NCBI GenBank assembly: GCA_021775595.1
Contig: JAJFHN010000004.1
Location: 1 to 64,000 of the forward strand
DNA: 64,000 nt
DNA from: Hyphomicrobiales bacterium
GTDB taxonomy: Bacteria; Pseudomonadota; Alphaproteobacteria; Rhizobiales; Methyloligellaceae
Reading direction: 5' to 3'
The first letter of the stretch is position 1. Each line of letters opens with the position of its first letter. Under the pieces are notes generated by a model. That model was not told where the DNA came from, did not search any database, and was given only the letters and a program-made list of their open reading frames with translations. Positions 9,760-19,499 of the stretch are shown piece after piece. Made by a program: the position numbers and the translations under genes.

Positions 9760-10686
9760 TTACATCAGATTGAAAACACGGGTAGGACGCAGGGTTCCCT
9801 GCTCGACCTCGCCGAGCGCCACAAGCATTCCATTCGATGTGGCGTAGACTGGGCCCGTGATTACCGGAGCATCGCGCCCGCGTAAGAGGACAGACTGTCC
9901 CCGTTTCAACCTGGCCGCATCAGACCCGCTTATGGTCAACGCCGGGATGTCGTCCAGCGCAGTCTCCACAGGTTTGAGGGCGCTCAAGAGCCCCTCGCGG
10001 CCGGCGGCACTATGGCTTATCTCCATTAGTTTATCTAGCGAAATCGTGCCCTTGAGATCGAACGGCCCCACCCTGGTGCGGCGCAATGAACTCACGTGTC
10101 CCAGGCACCCTAGCGCCCGGCCCAAATCGCGCGCGATGGCGCGCACGTAGGTGCCCTTGGCGCAATCGGCCTCGAACACGGCGCGATCACTGTCGGGCTG
10201 CTCGACCAACTCCAGACGCTCGATTCGCGCCGGCCGGGCCGAGAGCTCAAATTCCTGTCCATCTCGGGCCAGATCGTAGGCGCGCGCGCCATTCACCTTC
10301 ACCGCTGAAAACGTCGGAGGCACTTGCATGATATCGCCGGTAAACACCGGCAATTCGGCTTCGATCCGTCCGGTTTCCGGCCTCTCCCGGCTGGTCGCAA
10401 CCTCGGCCCCTTCGCTGTCGTCGGTTTCTGTCTCACTGCCCCAATCGACCGTGAAGAGATAGCTCTTTTGACCATCCATTATGTGTGGAACGGTTTTGGT
10501 CGCCTCGCCAAATGCGATCGGCAAGATGCCGGTCGCTAGGGGATCGAGCGTGCCGGCATGGCCCACCTTCGCGGCGGAGAACATCCGTTTGAGCCTGGCG
10601 ACCGCCTCGGTGGAGGTCATGCCCGCGGGCTTATCGAGCACCAGCCAGCCATGCACGGGCTCGCCTTTGCGCCGCCGTGCCTTCAT
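9760..10686 (-). CDS. truB: tRNA pseudouridine(55) synthase TruB
   Basis: Isomerises U55 in the T-loop of elongator tRNAs to pseudouridine. The 308-aa protein begins with [13 protein letters not shown] and has the catalytic Asp48 in [11 protein letters not shown], followed by the [10 protein letters not shown] strand and the [13 protein letters not shown] segment; the C-terminal PUA-like region covers about 240-308. Its start overlaps the rbfA stop by 4 nt (ATGA), indicating translational coupling, and rpsO follows after 23 nt. Confidence 0.96.
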   Translation of the reverse strand: MKARRRKGEPVHGWLVLDKPAGMTSTEAVARLKRMFSAAKVGHAGTLDPLATGILPIAFGEATKTVPHIMDGQKSYLFTVDWGSETETDDSEGAEVATSRERPETGRIEAELPVFTGDIMQVPPTFSAVKVNGARAYDLARDGQEFELSARPARIERLELVEQPDSDRAVFEADCAKGTYVRAIARDLGRALGCLGHVSSLRRTRVGPFDLKGTISLDKLMEISHSAAGREGLLSALKPVETALDDIPALTISGSDAARLKRGQSVLLRGRDAPVITGPVYATSNGMLVALGEVEQGTLRPTRVFNLM

Positions 10687-11102
10687 GACTGATCTGAACC
10701 CACGTCGCGGGCAACCTTGGGCGAGCGCAGCAGGCTATCGATACGCTCGGACTCATCGAATGAGTCGTCGAGCTTGAAGCTGATTTCCGGCATGAATTTG
10801 AGCGAGACTCGCCTGGCGACCTCACCGCGAACGAATTTTCTATGCCGCCCAAGCGCGTCGACGACGTCCGACTGCGATTGGCCGCCGAGCGGCATGACAA
10901 ACGCGGTCGCTTGGCGAAGGTCGGGGCTGACTGTGACCTCGGTAACGGTCAAAACGACGCCGCTTAGAGCCGGATCCTCGACGCCAGACCGCAGAAAGAC
11001 GTCCGCCAACGCCTTGCGCAATAATTCGCTCACGCGCAGCTGGCGTTGACCTGGACCCTTGGCGGATCGGTTGACTCGGTCTCGTGCCATTGCGGCGCTC
11101 AT
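10683..11102 (-). CDS. rbfA: 30S ribosome-binding factor RbfA
   Basis: KH-fold late-stage 30S maturation factor acting near helix 1 and the decoding centre. The 139-aa protein shows the family features RVSELLRKALADVF, LTVTEVTVSPDLRQATAFV and FMPEISFKLDDSFDES. A basic N-terminal segment (MSAAMARDRVNRSAKGPGQ) precedes the fold; the start could be the first or second Met. It follows infB by 60 nt and overlaps truB by 4 nt. Confidence 0.95.
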   Translation of the reverse strand: MSAAMARDRVNRSAKGPGQRQLRVSELLRKALADVFLRSGVEDPALSGVVLTVTEVTVSPDLRQATAFVMPLGGQSQSDVVDALGRHRKFVRGEVARRVSLKFMPEISFKLDDSFDESERIDSLLRSPKVARDVGSDQS

Positions 11103-11162
11103 TCGTTGGAGGTGTACATCGCAGCGCCGGCGCGGCTGGTTGGGTCGCGAGGCATTCGAGCG

Positions 11163-13658
11163 CTACAGACTGCGCTCGATTTCTTCCACTTGGAAACACT
11201 CGATCACATCGTCGGCCCGCATGTCCTGATAGCCCTCGAAGGCCATTCCGCATTCCTGGCCAGACTGCACAGCGGAGACTTCGTCCTTGAAACGTTTCAG
11301 CGTGCTGAGCTTACCTTCGTGGATCACGACATCGTCGCGGATCAGCCGCACATTAGCGCCACGCTCGACCTTGCCTTCGGTGATCTGGCAGCCCGCAACC
11401 TTGCCCACCTTCGAAATGTTGAAGACTTCGAGGATCTTTGCGTTGCCGAGGAACGTTTCGCGCATCGTCGGCGCCAACAGGCCCGACATGGCCGCCTTGA
11501 TGTCATCCACCAAATCGTAGATCACCGCGTAATAACGGATTTCGACACCATCGCGATCGGCTGTCGATTTGGCCTGTTGATTGGCGCGCACATTGAAACC
11601 GACAATCGCCGCGCCCGAAGCTGCAGCCAGGCCGATATCCGATTCCGTGATGCCGCCAACACCGGCATGAATGATGCGGGCTTCGACCTCTTCGGTCCCA
11701 AGTTTCTGCAGAGCCGCCACGATCGCCTCGACCGAACCTTGCACGTCGCCCTTGATCAGCAGCCGAAACTCCTGCTGCCCCGCTTCCTTGAGCTGACTCA
11801 TCATTTGCTCGAGCGATCCGCGGCTGCCCGCGCCCGAAGCGTGCACCTGCCGGCGCTTGCGGACGCGATATTCGGTGATCTCACGGGCGCGCGATTCGTT
11901 CTCCACGACGGCGAATTGATCGCCCGCCTCAGGCGCCCCGCTGAATCCAAGAACCTCGACCGGAACAGCCGGTCCAGCTTCATCGACATGGTCACCGTGA
12001 TCGCTAATCAACGCGCGTGCCTTGCCCCACGCCGCGCCGGCGACCACGATATCGCCCACCCGAAGCGTTCCACGCTGAATCAGCACCGTGCCGACTGGGC
12101 CCCGGCCTTGCTCGAGTTTCGCCTCAACGACGACACCCTCTGCTGGCCGGTTTGGATTGGCCTTCAACTCAAGCAATTCCGTTTGCAGCAGAATGGCCTC
12201 AAGCAGCTTGTCCAAATTGGTCTTCTCGGTGGCCGAAACCTCAACCTCGAGCACGTCGCCACTCATGCTCTCGACCACGATTTCGTGCTGCAGCAATTCC
12301 GTGCGCACCTTGTTGGGGTCGGCGTCGGGCTTGTCCATCTTATTGATCGCCACGATGATCGGAACGCTGGCCGCCTGGGCGTGGTGGATGGCCTCGATCG
12401 TCTGCGGCATGACGCCGTCATCAGCGGCAACAACAAGCACCACGATATCAGTAACCTTGGCGCCGCGGGCGCGCATTGCGGTAAAGGCCTCATGACCCGG
12501 CGTATCGATGAATGTGATTTTCTGTTCGCCGTTTTCGATCTGGTAGGCGCCTATATGCTGGGTAATGCCGCCGGCCTCGCCAGCCACGACATTAGCGTGG
12601 CGCAAGGCATCGAGCAGAGAGGTCTTGCCATGATCGACGTGGCCCATGACGGTCACGATCGGCGCGCGCGCCACCTGATTTTCACCTGAATCGTCCTCGC
12701 CAATAAAGCCTTCTTCCACATCCGCGTCCGAAACGCGTTTTATGGTGTGGCCGAATTCTTCGACAATCAACTCAGCCGTGTCGGTGTCGATCACGTCATT
12801 GATCTTGTGCATCTCGCCCTGTTTCATCAGGAACTTGATGACATCAACGGAACGCTCCGCCATGCGGTTTGCCAACTCTTGAATGGTGATCGCTTCTGGC
12901 ACCACCACCTCGCGAGCAATCTTTGTCCCATCGCCCGGCTCGACCGTCTGCCGCTTTTGCCGCTCCTGGCGCCGCCGCAGGGAAGCCAGCGAGCGCTGCC
13001 GTTGGCTGTCATCGAGCGCGTTGGAAATGGTGAGCTTGCCACGCACCCGGCGCTCTTCATCGCGCCTGGCCGCGCTCTTTTCCTTTTTCGGGCGGGCCTC
13101 GGGCCGGCGTTCGGTTTTTTCTTCAGCCGCGCGCGGGCTGTCGCTCGCTGTCCGATCGCGGGCAGGCTCGTCGGCCTTGGCGCGCGTGGCGGCTTCCGCT
13201 TTCACGCGCTCTTCTTCCAGACGCTTGAGCTCCTCGGCTTCTTCGCGTTCGCGCTGCTTGAGTGCCTCGTCCTCCGCCGCACGTCCGGCGTCACCGCGTT
13301 CTTGCTCTTCAGCATCGCGCACTTTCGCCTCGGCCAAGGCTTTTGCGCGCGCATCTTTTTCGTCGTCGGAAAGTTCGCGCAGCACGACGGTGGCGCGCTC
13401 TGTTTCCGTTGTCTCCGCCGTCTGCTCTGTGGCACTTGCGGCGACTTCGTCAGTCTTGAGCTGCTCGTCCTCCGGCGCCGGCGTGCCGCCTGGCGTCTGG
13501 ATCGATCGCTTTTTCTTTTTTTCGACAAGAACCGACTTCGAGCGACCATGGCTGAAGCTCTGCTTCACGTGGCCAGCATCCACCGTCCGCTTCAAATTCA
13601 GCGTCATGGTGCGGGCACCACGGATCGTCTTGTCGCCTTCTTCTTTCGTTTCGCTCAT
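11163..13658 (-). CDS. infB: Translation initiation factor IF-2
   Basis: GTPase that places initiator fMet-tRNA on the 30S subunit and promotes subunit joining. The 831-aa protein has the IF2-associated N-terminal segment ([19 protein letters not shown], about 20-38), a long charged Lys/Glu/Ala/Arg-rich linker (about 45-240), the IF2_N domain (about 255-305) and the G domain with GHVDHGKTS (339-347), DTPGHEAF and NKMD, then the beta-barrel and fMet-tRNA-binding domains. The start ATG overlaps the stop of the upstream rnpM-like gene by 4 nt. The repetitive linker produces long mirror-image open frames on the plus strand that are not genes. Confidence 0.97.
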   Translation of the reverse strand: MSETKEEGDKTIRGARTMTLNLKRTVDAGHVKQSFSHGRSKSVLVEKKKKRSIQTPGGTPAPEDEQLKTDEVAASATEQTAETTETERATVVLRELSDDEKDARAKALAEAKVRDAEEQERGDAGRAAEDEALKQREREEAEELKRLEEERVKAEAATRAKADEPARDRTASDSPRAAEEKTERRPEARPKKEKSAARRDEERRVRGKLTISNALDDSQRQRSLASLRRRQERQKRQTVEPGDGTKIAREVVVPEAITIQELANRMAERSVDVIKFLMKQGEMHKINDVIDTDTAELIVEEFGHTIKRVSDADVEEGFIGEDDSGENQVARAPIVTVMGHVDHGKTSLLDALRHANVVAGEAGGITQHIGAYQIENGEQKITFIDTPGHEAFTAMRARGAKVTDIVVLVVAADDGVMPQTIEAIHHAQAASVPIIVAINKMDKPDADPNKVRTELLQHEIVVESMSGDVLEVEVSATEKTNLDKLLEAILLQTELLELKANPNRPAEGVVVEAKLEQGRGPVGTVLIQRGTLRVGDIVVAGAAWGKARALISDHGDHVDEAGPAVPVEVLGFSGAPEAGDQFAVVENESRAREITEYRVRKRRQVHASGAGSRGSLEQMMSQLKEAGQQEFRLLIKGDVQGSVEAIVAALQKLGTEEVEARIIHAGVGGITESDIGLAAASGAAIVGFNVRANQQAKSTADRDGVEIRYYAVIYDLVDDIKAAMSGLLAPTMRETFLGNAKILEVFNISKVGKVAGCQITEGKVERGANVRLIRDDVVIHEGKLSTLKRFKDEVSAVQSGQECGMAFEGYQDMRADDVIECFQVEEIERSL

Positions 13659-14335
13659 TCTTCACCACATCCCGGCGTACGGGATTCGTTGAATTTCACG
13701 CACCCGGCGCGAAATGCATCGAACCGCGCGATCGCATCAAGCAGCGCGCGAGCCGATTTAACTTCAATTACCGCAGCATGTACCACATTTGACCGGCCCA
13801 ATGCCAAACTCAATTCGTCAACGTTAAAGCAGCGTGCAATTCCGCCCTCGGCGCGCGCCTGGCCGAGGTTTTTCATGTATTTGCCGTCAAGCTTGCGGCA
13901 ACCGTCGTCGCCACCGTCGCTGGCGTGCAACAGACCCGCGACCCGGCCGTCTTCCAGCGCCCGCTCGATCTTGCCAAACCCGGCGACAACGGCACCCGCC
14001 TTATTGGCCAAACTCAAGCGCGACAACGCGTCTTGTTTGAGCAAATCTTCGACCAATTGGCTCAATTCCGGATCGACCGTGACCCGCCGTTTGAAAGCGC
14101 GTGCGAAATGGCCCTTGCGCACCGCCTGATCTAGAATATCCCGTTTACAGCCTATCCATACGCCGCGGCCCGGCAGGCGCTGCTTGAGATCGGGAACAAC
14201 CGCGTCATCAGGCCCAACCACGAATCGGATCAAGTCGGACTGCGGGTGTTGCTCACCGTCAACGGCACACCGGCGCAGGCGCTCGCTCACCGCTTCGCCG
14301 TCAGCCGGCGCCCGTTGCTTCAAGCGTGCATTCAC
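13655..14335 (-). CDS. RNA-binding YlxR (RnpM)/YlxQ-type fusion protein
   Basis: The 226-aa protein joins two domains that are separate in Bacillus. Residues about 18-85 match the YlxR/RnpM (DUF448) family: [19 protein letters not shown] and [11 protein letters not shown]. Residues about 105-210 look like an L7Ae/L30e (YlxQ-like) RNA-binding fold: [38 protein letters not shown] and [16 protein letters not shown]. YlxR has been reported in Firmicutes as a modulator of RNase P; that role here is inference. Location between nusA and infB is the standard one, and the stop overlaps infB by 4 nt. Confidence 0.85.
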   Translation of the reverse strand: MNARLKQRAPADGEAVSERLRRCAVDGEQHPQSDLIRFVVGPDDAVVPDLKQRLPGRGVWIGCKRDILDQAVRKGHFARAFKRRVTVDPELSQLVEDLLKQDALSRLSLANKAGAVVAGFGKIERALEDGRVAGLLHASDGGDDGCRKLDGKYMKNLGQARAEGGIARCFNVDELSLALGRSNVVHAAVIEVKSARALLDAIARFDAFRAGCVKFNESRTPGCGEE

Positions 14336-14367
14336 CGCTCAGTACTCTGCTCGGACGTATCGGCAAA

Positions 14368-16062
14368 CTAAGACGCAGCGGGCGTGCCATCAGCATCGCC
14401 GGGGCCGGTCTCGGTCAAAATTTGTCCCGCCAGCGCCGGTTCACCGGCTTCCTCATCTGTCTCCGCCTCGCCTTCCGGAGTTTCCTCTTCGGCTGGCTTG
14501 AGATCTTCCTCGGTGATCCAACCCGCCTTCAGTCTGGCGGCCACGATCATCGCTTCGACATCTTCCACGGCGAGCTCGAAGCTTTCGAGATAACCCGCGT
14601 GGCGCACCATTTCTTCCTCTTCCCGCTCGTGCCAGCCCAGCAGGTCGTCGGTCGCGCAATCGGCAAAATCTTCGACTGTCTTGACGCCATTCTCGCCAAG
14701 CGCCACCAGCATTTCCGTCGTCAGTCCGTCGATTTCAGCGACCTCGTCGGCAACGCCGAGTTCACGCCGCTTGGCGGTCAGCCCCGCTTCGCGGCGCTCG
14801 ATGTACTCGCGCGCACGCGTTTGGATCTCCGTCGCCGTATCGTCGTCAAATCCTTCGATGCCGGCCACTTCCGAGAGCTCGATATAGGCTACCTCGTCGA
14901 CCGAGCTGAAGCCCTCGGACGTCAGCAACTGAGCGATCACCTCATCGACGTCAAGCGTCTCCATGAACATATCGGTGCGCTCGACGAATTCGGCCTGACG
15001 GCGTTCGGATTCCTCGGCCTCGGTCAGGATATCTATGTCCCACCCGGTCAGCTGCGAGGCCAGCCGCACATTCTGTCCGCGCCGCCCGATCGCCAGCGAC
15101 AATTGAGTATCGGGCACGACCACCTCAATGCGCTTGGCGTCCTCATCGAGCACCACCTTGACCACTTCGGCCGGCGCTAGGCCGTTGACGATGAAGGCCG
15201 CCGCATCGGGTGACCACTGAATGATGTCGATTTTTTCGCCCTGCAGCTCGTTGACGACCGCTTGCACCCGGCTGCCTCTCATTCCGACACACGCGCCCAC
15301 GGGATCGATAGCGCTGTCATTGGAGATCACCGCGATCTTGGCGCGCGAACCCGGATCTCGCGCCACCGATTTGATTTCGACGATGTTGTCGTAAATCTCC
15401 GGTACCTCTTGGGCGAACAGCTTGGCCATGAACTCCGGATGCGTTCGCGAGAGAAATATTTGTGGCCCGCGTTGTTCGCGACGCACATCGTAAATGTAGG
15501 CGCGGACCCGATCGCCGTAACGGAAGTTCTCGCGCGGCAGCGTTTCGTCGCGCCGAACGATCGCCTCGGCACGCCCCAAATCGACAACCACATTGCCGTA
15601 TTCCACGCGCTTGACGATGCCGTTTACGATCTCGGAGATGCGGTCCTTGTATTCCTCGAACTGCCTCTCACGCTCTGCCTCGCGCACTTTCTGCACGATC
15701 ACTTGCTTGGCGTTTTGCGCGGCGACCCTGCCGAAATCCAGCGGAGGAAGCGGTTCGGCAATGAAATCGCCCGGTTCGGCCGCGGGATTGCGCTTCTTGG
15801 CCTCCTTGAGCGAAATCTGCGTTGCCTCGGATTCGACGCCATCCACGACCTCCAGCAGCCGGGACAGGCGTATGTCTCCCGTATCCGGATCGATCTCGGC
15901 ACGAATCTCGTTCTCGCTGCCATAGCGCGACTTGGCCGCCTTCTGGATCGCGTCTTCCATCGCCGTGATGACAATTTCACGCTCGATGGATTTCTCCCGC
16001 GCCACCGCATCTGCGATTTGCAGCAGTTCAAGTCTGTTTGCGCTTACACCGGCCTGAGCCAT
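14368..16062 (-). CDS. nusA: Transcription termination/antitermination factor NusA
   Basis: Binds RNA polymerase and nascent RNA, modulating pausing, intrinsic and Rho termination, and rRNA antitermination. The 564-aa protein has the N-terminal RNAP-binding domain (about 1-130), S1 (about 135-205), two KH domains (about 230-345, with VGACVGMRGSRVQAVV and SLAIGRRGQNVRLA) and C-terminal helix-hairpin-helix acidic repeats, ending in a Glu-rich tail. I use the ATG at 16062 (MAQAGVSANRLELLQIADAV) because GGAG precedes it by 7 nt; an open extension of 15 codons upstream lacks support. It follows rimP by 66 nt in the canonical operon. Confidence 0.96.
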   Translation of the reverse strand: MAQAGVSANRLELLQIADAVAREKSIEREIVITAMEDAIQKAAKSRYGSENEIRAEIDPDTGDIRLSRLLEVVDGVESEATQISLKEAKKRNPAAEPGDFIAEPLPPLDFGRVAAQNAKQVIVQKVREAERERQFEEYKDRISEIVNGIVKRVEYGNVVVDLGRAEAIVRRDETLPRENFRYGDRVRAYIYDVRREQRGPQIFLSRTHPEFMAKLFAQEVPEIYDNIVEIKSVARDPGSRAKIAVISNDSAIDPVGACVGMRGSRVQAVVNELQGEKIDIIQWSPDAAAFIVNGLAPAEVVKVVLDEDAKRIEVVVPDTQLSLAIGRRGQNVRLASQLTGWDIDILTEAEESERRQAEFVERTDMFMETLDVDEVIAQLLTSEGFSSVDEVAYIELSEVAGIEGFDDDTATEIQTRAREYIERREAGLTAKRRELGVADEVAEIDGLTTEMLVALGENGVKTVEDFADCATDDLLGWHEREEEEMVRHAGYLESFELAVEDVEAMIVAARLKAGWITEEDLKPAEEETPEGEAETDEEAGEPALAGQILTETGPGDADGTPAAS

Positions 16063-16128
16063 TGCATTTCTCCAAAATTCCACCCTTTGCCATGTGTGCT
16101 TGGGCACTGGCGGGTCACGTCAATTTCT

Positions 16129-16677
16129 TTAAGTCTTGGCAGCCGCCTGCAGAAGCTCGTCGCTGAACACCAGTTTCGCCTCTGCGATCAGTGTCAGCGG
16201 AAATCCGACCGTTATCGGATCCGTCTCCTCATCGAGCGCCAGTTGTAGCCGCACTTCACCTTCTTCAAAGCCTTCAATCCGACCGCGGAACCTCTTGCGG
16301 CCATCGATCAATTCCTTGAGTTCGATTTTTGCCTCGTATCCGTTCCAGGTCTCGAAATCACGCGGTCGGACCAGCGGGCGGTCTATGCCCGGCGACGACA
16401 CCTCGAGCCGATAGCCGCCAGAAAATGGATCGTGCGCGTCGAGCAACGGCGAAATGCGGCGCGAGATGGCGCTGCAATCTTCGATGCTGATCTCGCGATC
16501 CGTTCGCTCCACCATGATCTGCACCGTCCCGCCGTCGCGGCTAGAAACCTTCACGCGCACCAGCGAACATCCCAATTCATTGAGCACGGGCTCCGACAGT
16601 CTGGCAATCTCGCCTGCCCGGCCGGCTTCGCGGATAAAACGCTCATCCATTTCTGCGTCATCGCGCCTAACGGACAT
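16129..16677 (-). CDS. rimP: Ribosome maturation factor RimP
   Basis: Needed for 30S maturation. The protein shows the family core SEPVLNELGCSLVRVKVSS, MVERTDREISIEDCSAISR, the strongly conserved YRLEVSSPGIDRPLVRPRDF and a C-terminal Sm-like barrel (RFRGRIEGFEEGEVRLQL). The frame stays open 108 nt further upstream, but that extension would run through a strong intrinsic terminator, so I place the start at the ATG at 16677 (182 aa, AAGG about 6 nt upstream); the ATG at 16650 is the alternative. First gene of the rimP-nusA-rnpM-infB-rbfA-truB-rpsO-pnp operon. Confidence 0.92.
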   Translation of the reverse strand: MSVRRDDAEMDERFIREAGRAGEIARLSEPVLNELGCSLVRVKVSSRDGGTVQIMVERTDREISIEDCSAISRRISPLLDAHDPFSGGYRLEVSSPGIDRPLVRPRDFETWNGYEAKIELKELIDGRKRFRGRIEGFEEGEVRLQLALDEETDPITVGFPLTLIAEAKLVFSDELLQAAAKT

Positions 16678-16735
16678 GTCGAACCTTGGCGTGCGCCAAA
16701 TGGTGTCTCGCTCCGATTCTCTCGGAACCAGCCCC

Positions 16736-16770
16736 ACAAAAACAAAAAGAGCGGACCGAGGGGTCCACTC
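16736..16770 (-). terminator. Intrinsic terminator/attenuator in the rimP-nusA leader
   Basis: On the minus strand GAGTGGACC - CCTC - GGTCCGCTC forms a 9-bp stem with a tetraloop, followed directly by TTTTTGTTTTTG. It lies 75 nt past the trmB stop and about 59 nt before the rimP start, and only about 23 nt after the predicted start of the promoter at 16800-16827. It could simply end trmB transcripts, or act as an attenuator for the nusA operon. Confidence 0.85.
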
Positions 16771-16799
16771 CTGATCAGTCATCAACCATGAGTGTTCCT

Positions 16800-16827
16800 A
16801 ATATAACCGAGTTTCACGTCCGTTCAA
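16800..16827 (-). promoter_or_regulatory. Putative sigma-70 promoter of the rimP-nusA operon
   Basis: Minus strand TTGAAC (16822-16827), 16-nt spacer, TATATT (16800-16805); predicted start about 16793. The leader begins with a tiny possible frame (ATG GTT GAT GAC TGA) and then enters the terminator at 16736-16770. By-eye consensus call. Confidence 0.5.
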
Positions 16828-16845
16828 GGCAACTCGACGTTTGCG

Positions 16846-17541
16846 TTAAAGGCGGCGGAACGTCAGAAAATAGGGCTGGCGCCCTTGCGCACGCGCTTTC
16901 TCCTCATAGCGCGTCTGCGGCCAATCATCCGGCCGCTCGCGCCAGTGGGCCGGGCGCGTGGCGGTCCAAGCAAAAGCTGGATGCCTCAGCACGTTCCCCA
17001 GCATGACGGCCGCGTAATCTGCAATGTCGCTGGCCATACGCAATTCGCCGCCAGGCGCCAGAACGCGCGCCAGGGCATCGAGCGTCTCACCGGTGACGAG
17101 CCGTCGACGCTTGTGGCGCTTCTTCGGCCAGGGATCGGGAAACAGCACAAAAACGCGATCAATCGTGGATTGGGGCAACCAGGCCAGTACGTCTCGCGCA
17201 TCGTCCGCGTGCAAGCGCACAGTGCCAAGCTCCCGCTCATCGATCTCGCTCAAAACCTTAGCGATGCCGTTGATGAAAGGCTCACAGCCGATGAGTCCGA
17301 CGTCGCGATTTCGGTCGGCCTGCCAGACAAGGTGTTCGCCCGCGCCAAAACCGACTTCGAGCCAAACGCTGCGCACTGACGGATCGAACAGCGTTGTGAG
17401 CGCTTCGGGCGCCGGCTTTGCCAGATCAATAGCCACATGCGGCAGCAGCGTCTCGATCAGGTGCTGCCTGCGGGCGCTCAAACGATGGCCCTTGCGCCGC
17501 CCGTAAAGCCGGCGTCGGCCCGCTTCGCCGCCATTCATCAT
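16846..17541 (-). CDS. trmB: tRNA (guanine-N7-)-methyltransferase TrmB
   Basis: Makes m7G46 in the variable loop of tRNAs using SAM, the product of the adjacent metK. The 231-aa Rossmann methyltransferase has the SAM motif WLEVGFGAGEHLVWQA, the acidic LHADDARDVLAWL segment and the TrmB hallmark FVLFPDPWPKKRHKRRRLV with the catalytic Asp. The basic start MNGGEAGRRRLYGRRKGHR is family-like, so I use the tandem ATG at 17541; the frame is open further upstream into the metK end without support. Distance to metK is 59 nt. Confidence 0.95.
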   Translation of the reverse strand: MMNGGEAGRRRLYGRRKGHRLSARRQHLIETLLPHVAIDLAKPAPEALTTLFDPSVRSVWLEVGFGAGEHLVWQADRNRDVGLIGCEPFINGIAKVLSEIDERELGTVRLHADDARDVLAWLPQSTIDRVFVLFPDPWPKKRHKRRRLVTGETLDALARVLAPGGELRMASDIADYAAVMLGNVLRHPAFAWTATRPAHWRERPDDWPQTRYEEKARAQGRQPYFLTFRRL

Positions 17542-17600
17542 AGTGCTCTGCTGGTCTTTTCGGAGCTGCCTTTGCGCCGCGGCGCATATCGAAAGGCGCG

Positions 17601-18785
17601 TCAGCTCAATGCTGCCTTGATCGGTTCCACCAAGTCCAGCCGCTCCCAAGAAAACCCGCCATCATCATCGACATCGCGGCCGAAATGGCCATAGGCCGCG
17701 GTGCGCTCATAGATCGGACGCGACAGCGCCAGGTGTTCGCGAATGCCCCGCGGCGACAGGTCCATAATCTCGGAGATGACGCCCTCCAGCTTTGCCTCAT
17801 CGAGCGTTCCGGTACCGTGCAGGTCCGCATAAATCGAAAGCGGCTTGGAAACGCCGATCGCATAGGCCAGCTGCAGCGTACATTTGTCCGCCAGTCCGGC
17901 CGCAACCACATTCTTGGCGACGTAGCGCGCCGCGTAAGCCGCCGAGCGATCGACCTTCGTCGGATCCTTGCCCGAAAACGCGCCGCCGCCATGGGGCGCC
18001 ATACCGCCATAGGTATCGACGATGATCTTACGGCCGGTGAGGCCCGCATCGCCGTCAGGGCCGCCAATCACGAACCGTCCAGTCGGATTGACGTAGAATT
18101 CATCTTCCGGACACATCCAGCCATCGGGCAGAACGTTTTCGACAAAGCCCCGCACCAGCTCGCGGATCTCATGCTGTTCGGCCTCTTCTGTGTGTTGGGT
18201 CGAGACAACGACGGACGTCGCTTTGACAGGTTTGCCGTTTTCATAAAGCAGCGTGACCTGACTCTTTGAGTCCGGTCCCAGCAAGTCGGTCGTGCCCGCG
18301 TGCCGCGCCTCGGCCATGTCGTGCAGAATTCGGTGGGAATAGTGGATCGGCGCCGGCATGAGGCTTTCGGTGTCGCTGCAGGCATAGCCAAACATGATGC
18401 CTTGATCGCCCGCGCCTTCGTCCTTGTTGTGCGACGAATCAACGCCCTGTGCGATATCGGCCGACTGCTCGTGCAGATAGTTATCGACCTCGGCCGTTTT
18501 CCAATGGAAGCCGTCCTGCTCGTAGCCGATTTCGCGGATACAGCGCCGGGCCGCCTCTTCCATCACCGCAGGTGTGATCTCGGCAGGCCCGCGGACTTCG
18601 CCGGCCAGCACCACCCGATTCGTGGTCGCAAGGGTTTCGACCGCAACCCGCGAGAGGGGATCGGCACCCAGATAAAGATCGACGATGGCATCGGAGATGC
18701 GGTCACAAAGCTTATCGGGGTGCCCCTCGGACACCGACTCGCTCGTGAACAGAAATGATTCGCGAGACACTTGCCCCTCACTCAT
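17601..18785 (-). CDS. metK: S-adenosylmethionine synthetase
   Basis: Makes SAM from methionine and ATP. The 394-aa protein has the N-terminal [21 protein letters not shown] methionine/ATP site, the [10 protein letters not shown] hexapeptide, and the C-terminal [19 protein letters not shown] phosphate-binding loop. I place the start at the ATG at 18785 ([11 protein letters not shown]); an internal GTG five codons later is preceded by GAGGGG and is a real alternative. A 13-bp hairpin ends next to the ATG, so translation may be regulated. Downstream is trmB, upstream a conserved XRE regulator gene. Confidence 0.96.
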   Translation of the reverse strand: MSEGQVSRESFLFTSESVSEGHPDKLCDRISDAIVDLYLGADPLSRVAVETLATTNRVVLAGEVRGPAEITPAVMEEAARRCIREIGYEQDGFHWKTAEVDNYLHEQSADIAQGVDSSHNKDEGAGDQGIMFGYACSDTESLMPAPIHYSHRILHDMAEARHAGTTDLLGPDSKSQVTLLYENGKPVKATSVVVSTQHTEEAEQHEIRELVRGFVENVLPDGWMCPEDEFYVNPTGRFVIGGPDGDAGLTGRKIIVDTYGGMAPHGGGAFSGKDPTKVDRSAAYAARYVAKNVVAAGLADKCTLQLAYAIGVSKPLSIYADLHGTGTLDEAKLEGVISEIMDLSPRGIREHLALSRPIYERTAAYGHFGRDVDDDGGFSWERLDLVEPIKAALS

Positions 18786-18786
18786 T

Positions 18787-18821
18787 GCGCGAAGATTGCG
18801 CGGTTCTTGCAATCTTTGCGC
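18787..18821 (-). promoter_or_regulatory. Long hairpin abutting the metK start codon
   Basis: In the transcript GCGC-A-AAGATTGC pairs with GCAATCTT-C-GCGC around the 9-nt loop AAGAACCGC: 12 pairs with one A-C mismatch, ending one base before the ATG. No T-run follows, so it is not a terminator. It does not match the SAM-II or SAM/SAH riboswitch consensus that I know. Translational control of metK is inferred. Confidence 0.45.
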
Positions 18822-18854
18822 TGAGCGTCAAGCCGCTAGAGCCGGCCAATAGCT

Positions 18855-19280
18855 TTATGGACTGGTGTCGCTGGCGGCAGCGCCAGAAAGCGACCGCATG
18901 AGATCGACGATGGAGCGCCGGACCCGCGCGTCCGAAATGCGGACATAGGCGCGGTTGAGCTCAAGACCCTCGCGCGAATTCAGAAAATCGTAAATCACCG
19001 AGTCTTGTTCCGATTCGCGCGCGGTCGGCGACGAGCCGGTGCCCTGGATCGGCGCATCCTGGAAAAAGAATTGAATGGGGACGTTCAGCACTTGAGAAAG
19101 CTGGTACAGCCGGCTGGCGCCGATCCGGTTCACGCCCTTCTCATATTTTTGGATCTGCTGAAATGTCAGGCCAACGTTTTCGCCAAGCTTTTCTTGGCTC
19201 ATGCCGATCATCAGCCGACGCAGGCGTACGCGGCCACCAACATAGATATCGATTGGATTTGGCTTTTTGTCGCCGGCCAT
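18855..19280 (-). CDS. XRE-family helix-turn-helix regulator upstream of metK
   Basis: The 141-aa protein has a Cro/CI-type HTH in residues about 17-71 (RLRRLMIGMSQEKLGENVGLT, then QQIQKYEKGVNRIGASRLYQLSQVLNV), followed by a PIQFFFQDAP linker and a C-terminal region (SREGLELNRAYVRISDARVRRSIVDLMRSL) that is conserved in the alphaproteobacterial homologues located beside metK. The target is unknown; control of metK or autoregulation is suggested by position alone. It precedes metK by 69 nt. A 16-bp inverted repeat lies 220 bp upstream of its start. Confidence 0.85.
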   Translation of the reverse strand: MAGDKKPNPIDIYVGGRVRLRRLMIGMSQEKLGENVGLTFQQIQKYEKGVNRIGASRLYQLSQVLNVPIQFFFQDAPIQGTGSSPTARESEQDSVIYDFLNSREGLELNRAYVRISDARVRRSIVDLMRSLSGAAASDTSP

Positions 19281-19499
19281 GTCCAGATTTCATATTGATG
19301 CGGCATTGACCAATTCGACCAATGTCGCATTCCCGAATTGTCGCGGCACCTGCCCCTCAGCTTTGGTGGCCGCGCGTGGCAGCCTTCTACGGGCAGTTGC
19401 ACAGCGGGTCAAGCCAACATTATGACAATTGAATATTTGCGAAACCCGCGGATTTTCTTGGCTTTTCGCCACAAATCGTAAATTCTGCAATTCCAAAGA

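Noticed and set aside
11046-14129. Two long plus-strand open frames (547 and 460 codons) opposite infB
   Set aside because: They mirror the GC-rich, repetitive infB coding strand, show no family motifs, and the minus-strand IF-2 is unmistakable.
16678-16785. Upstream ATG giving a longer RimP
   Set aside because: The extra codons consist of an intrinsic terminator stem and its T-tract and do not resemble RimP N-termini.
18786-18854. SAM riboswitch upstream of metK
   Set aside because: The leader has one strong hairpin but none of the conserved bases of SAM-II or SAM/SAH riboswitches that I can recall, so no riboswitch class is called.
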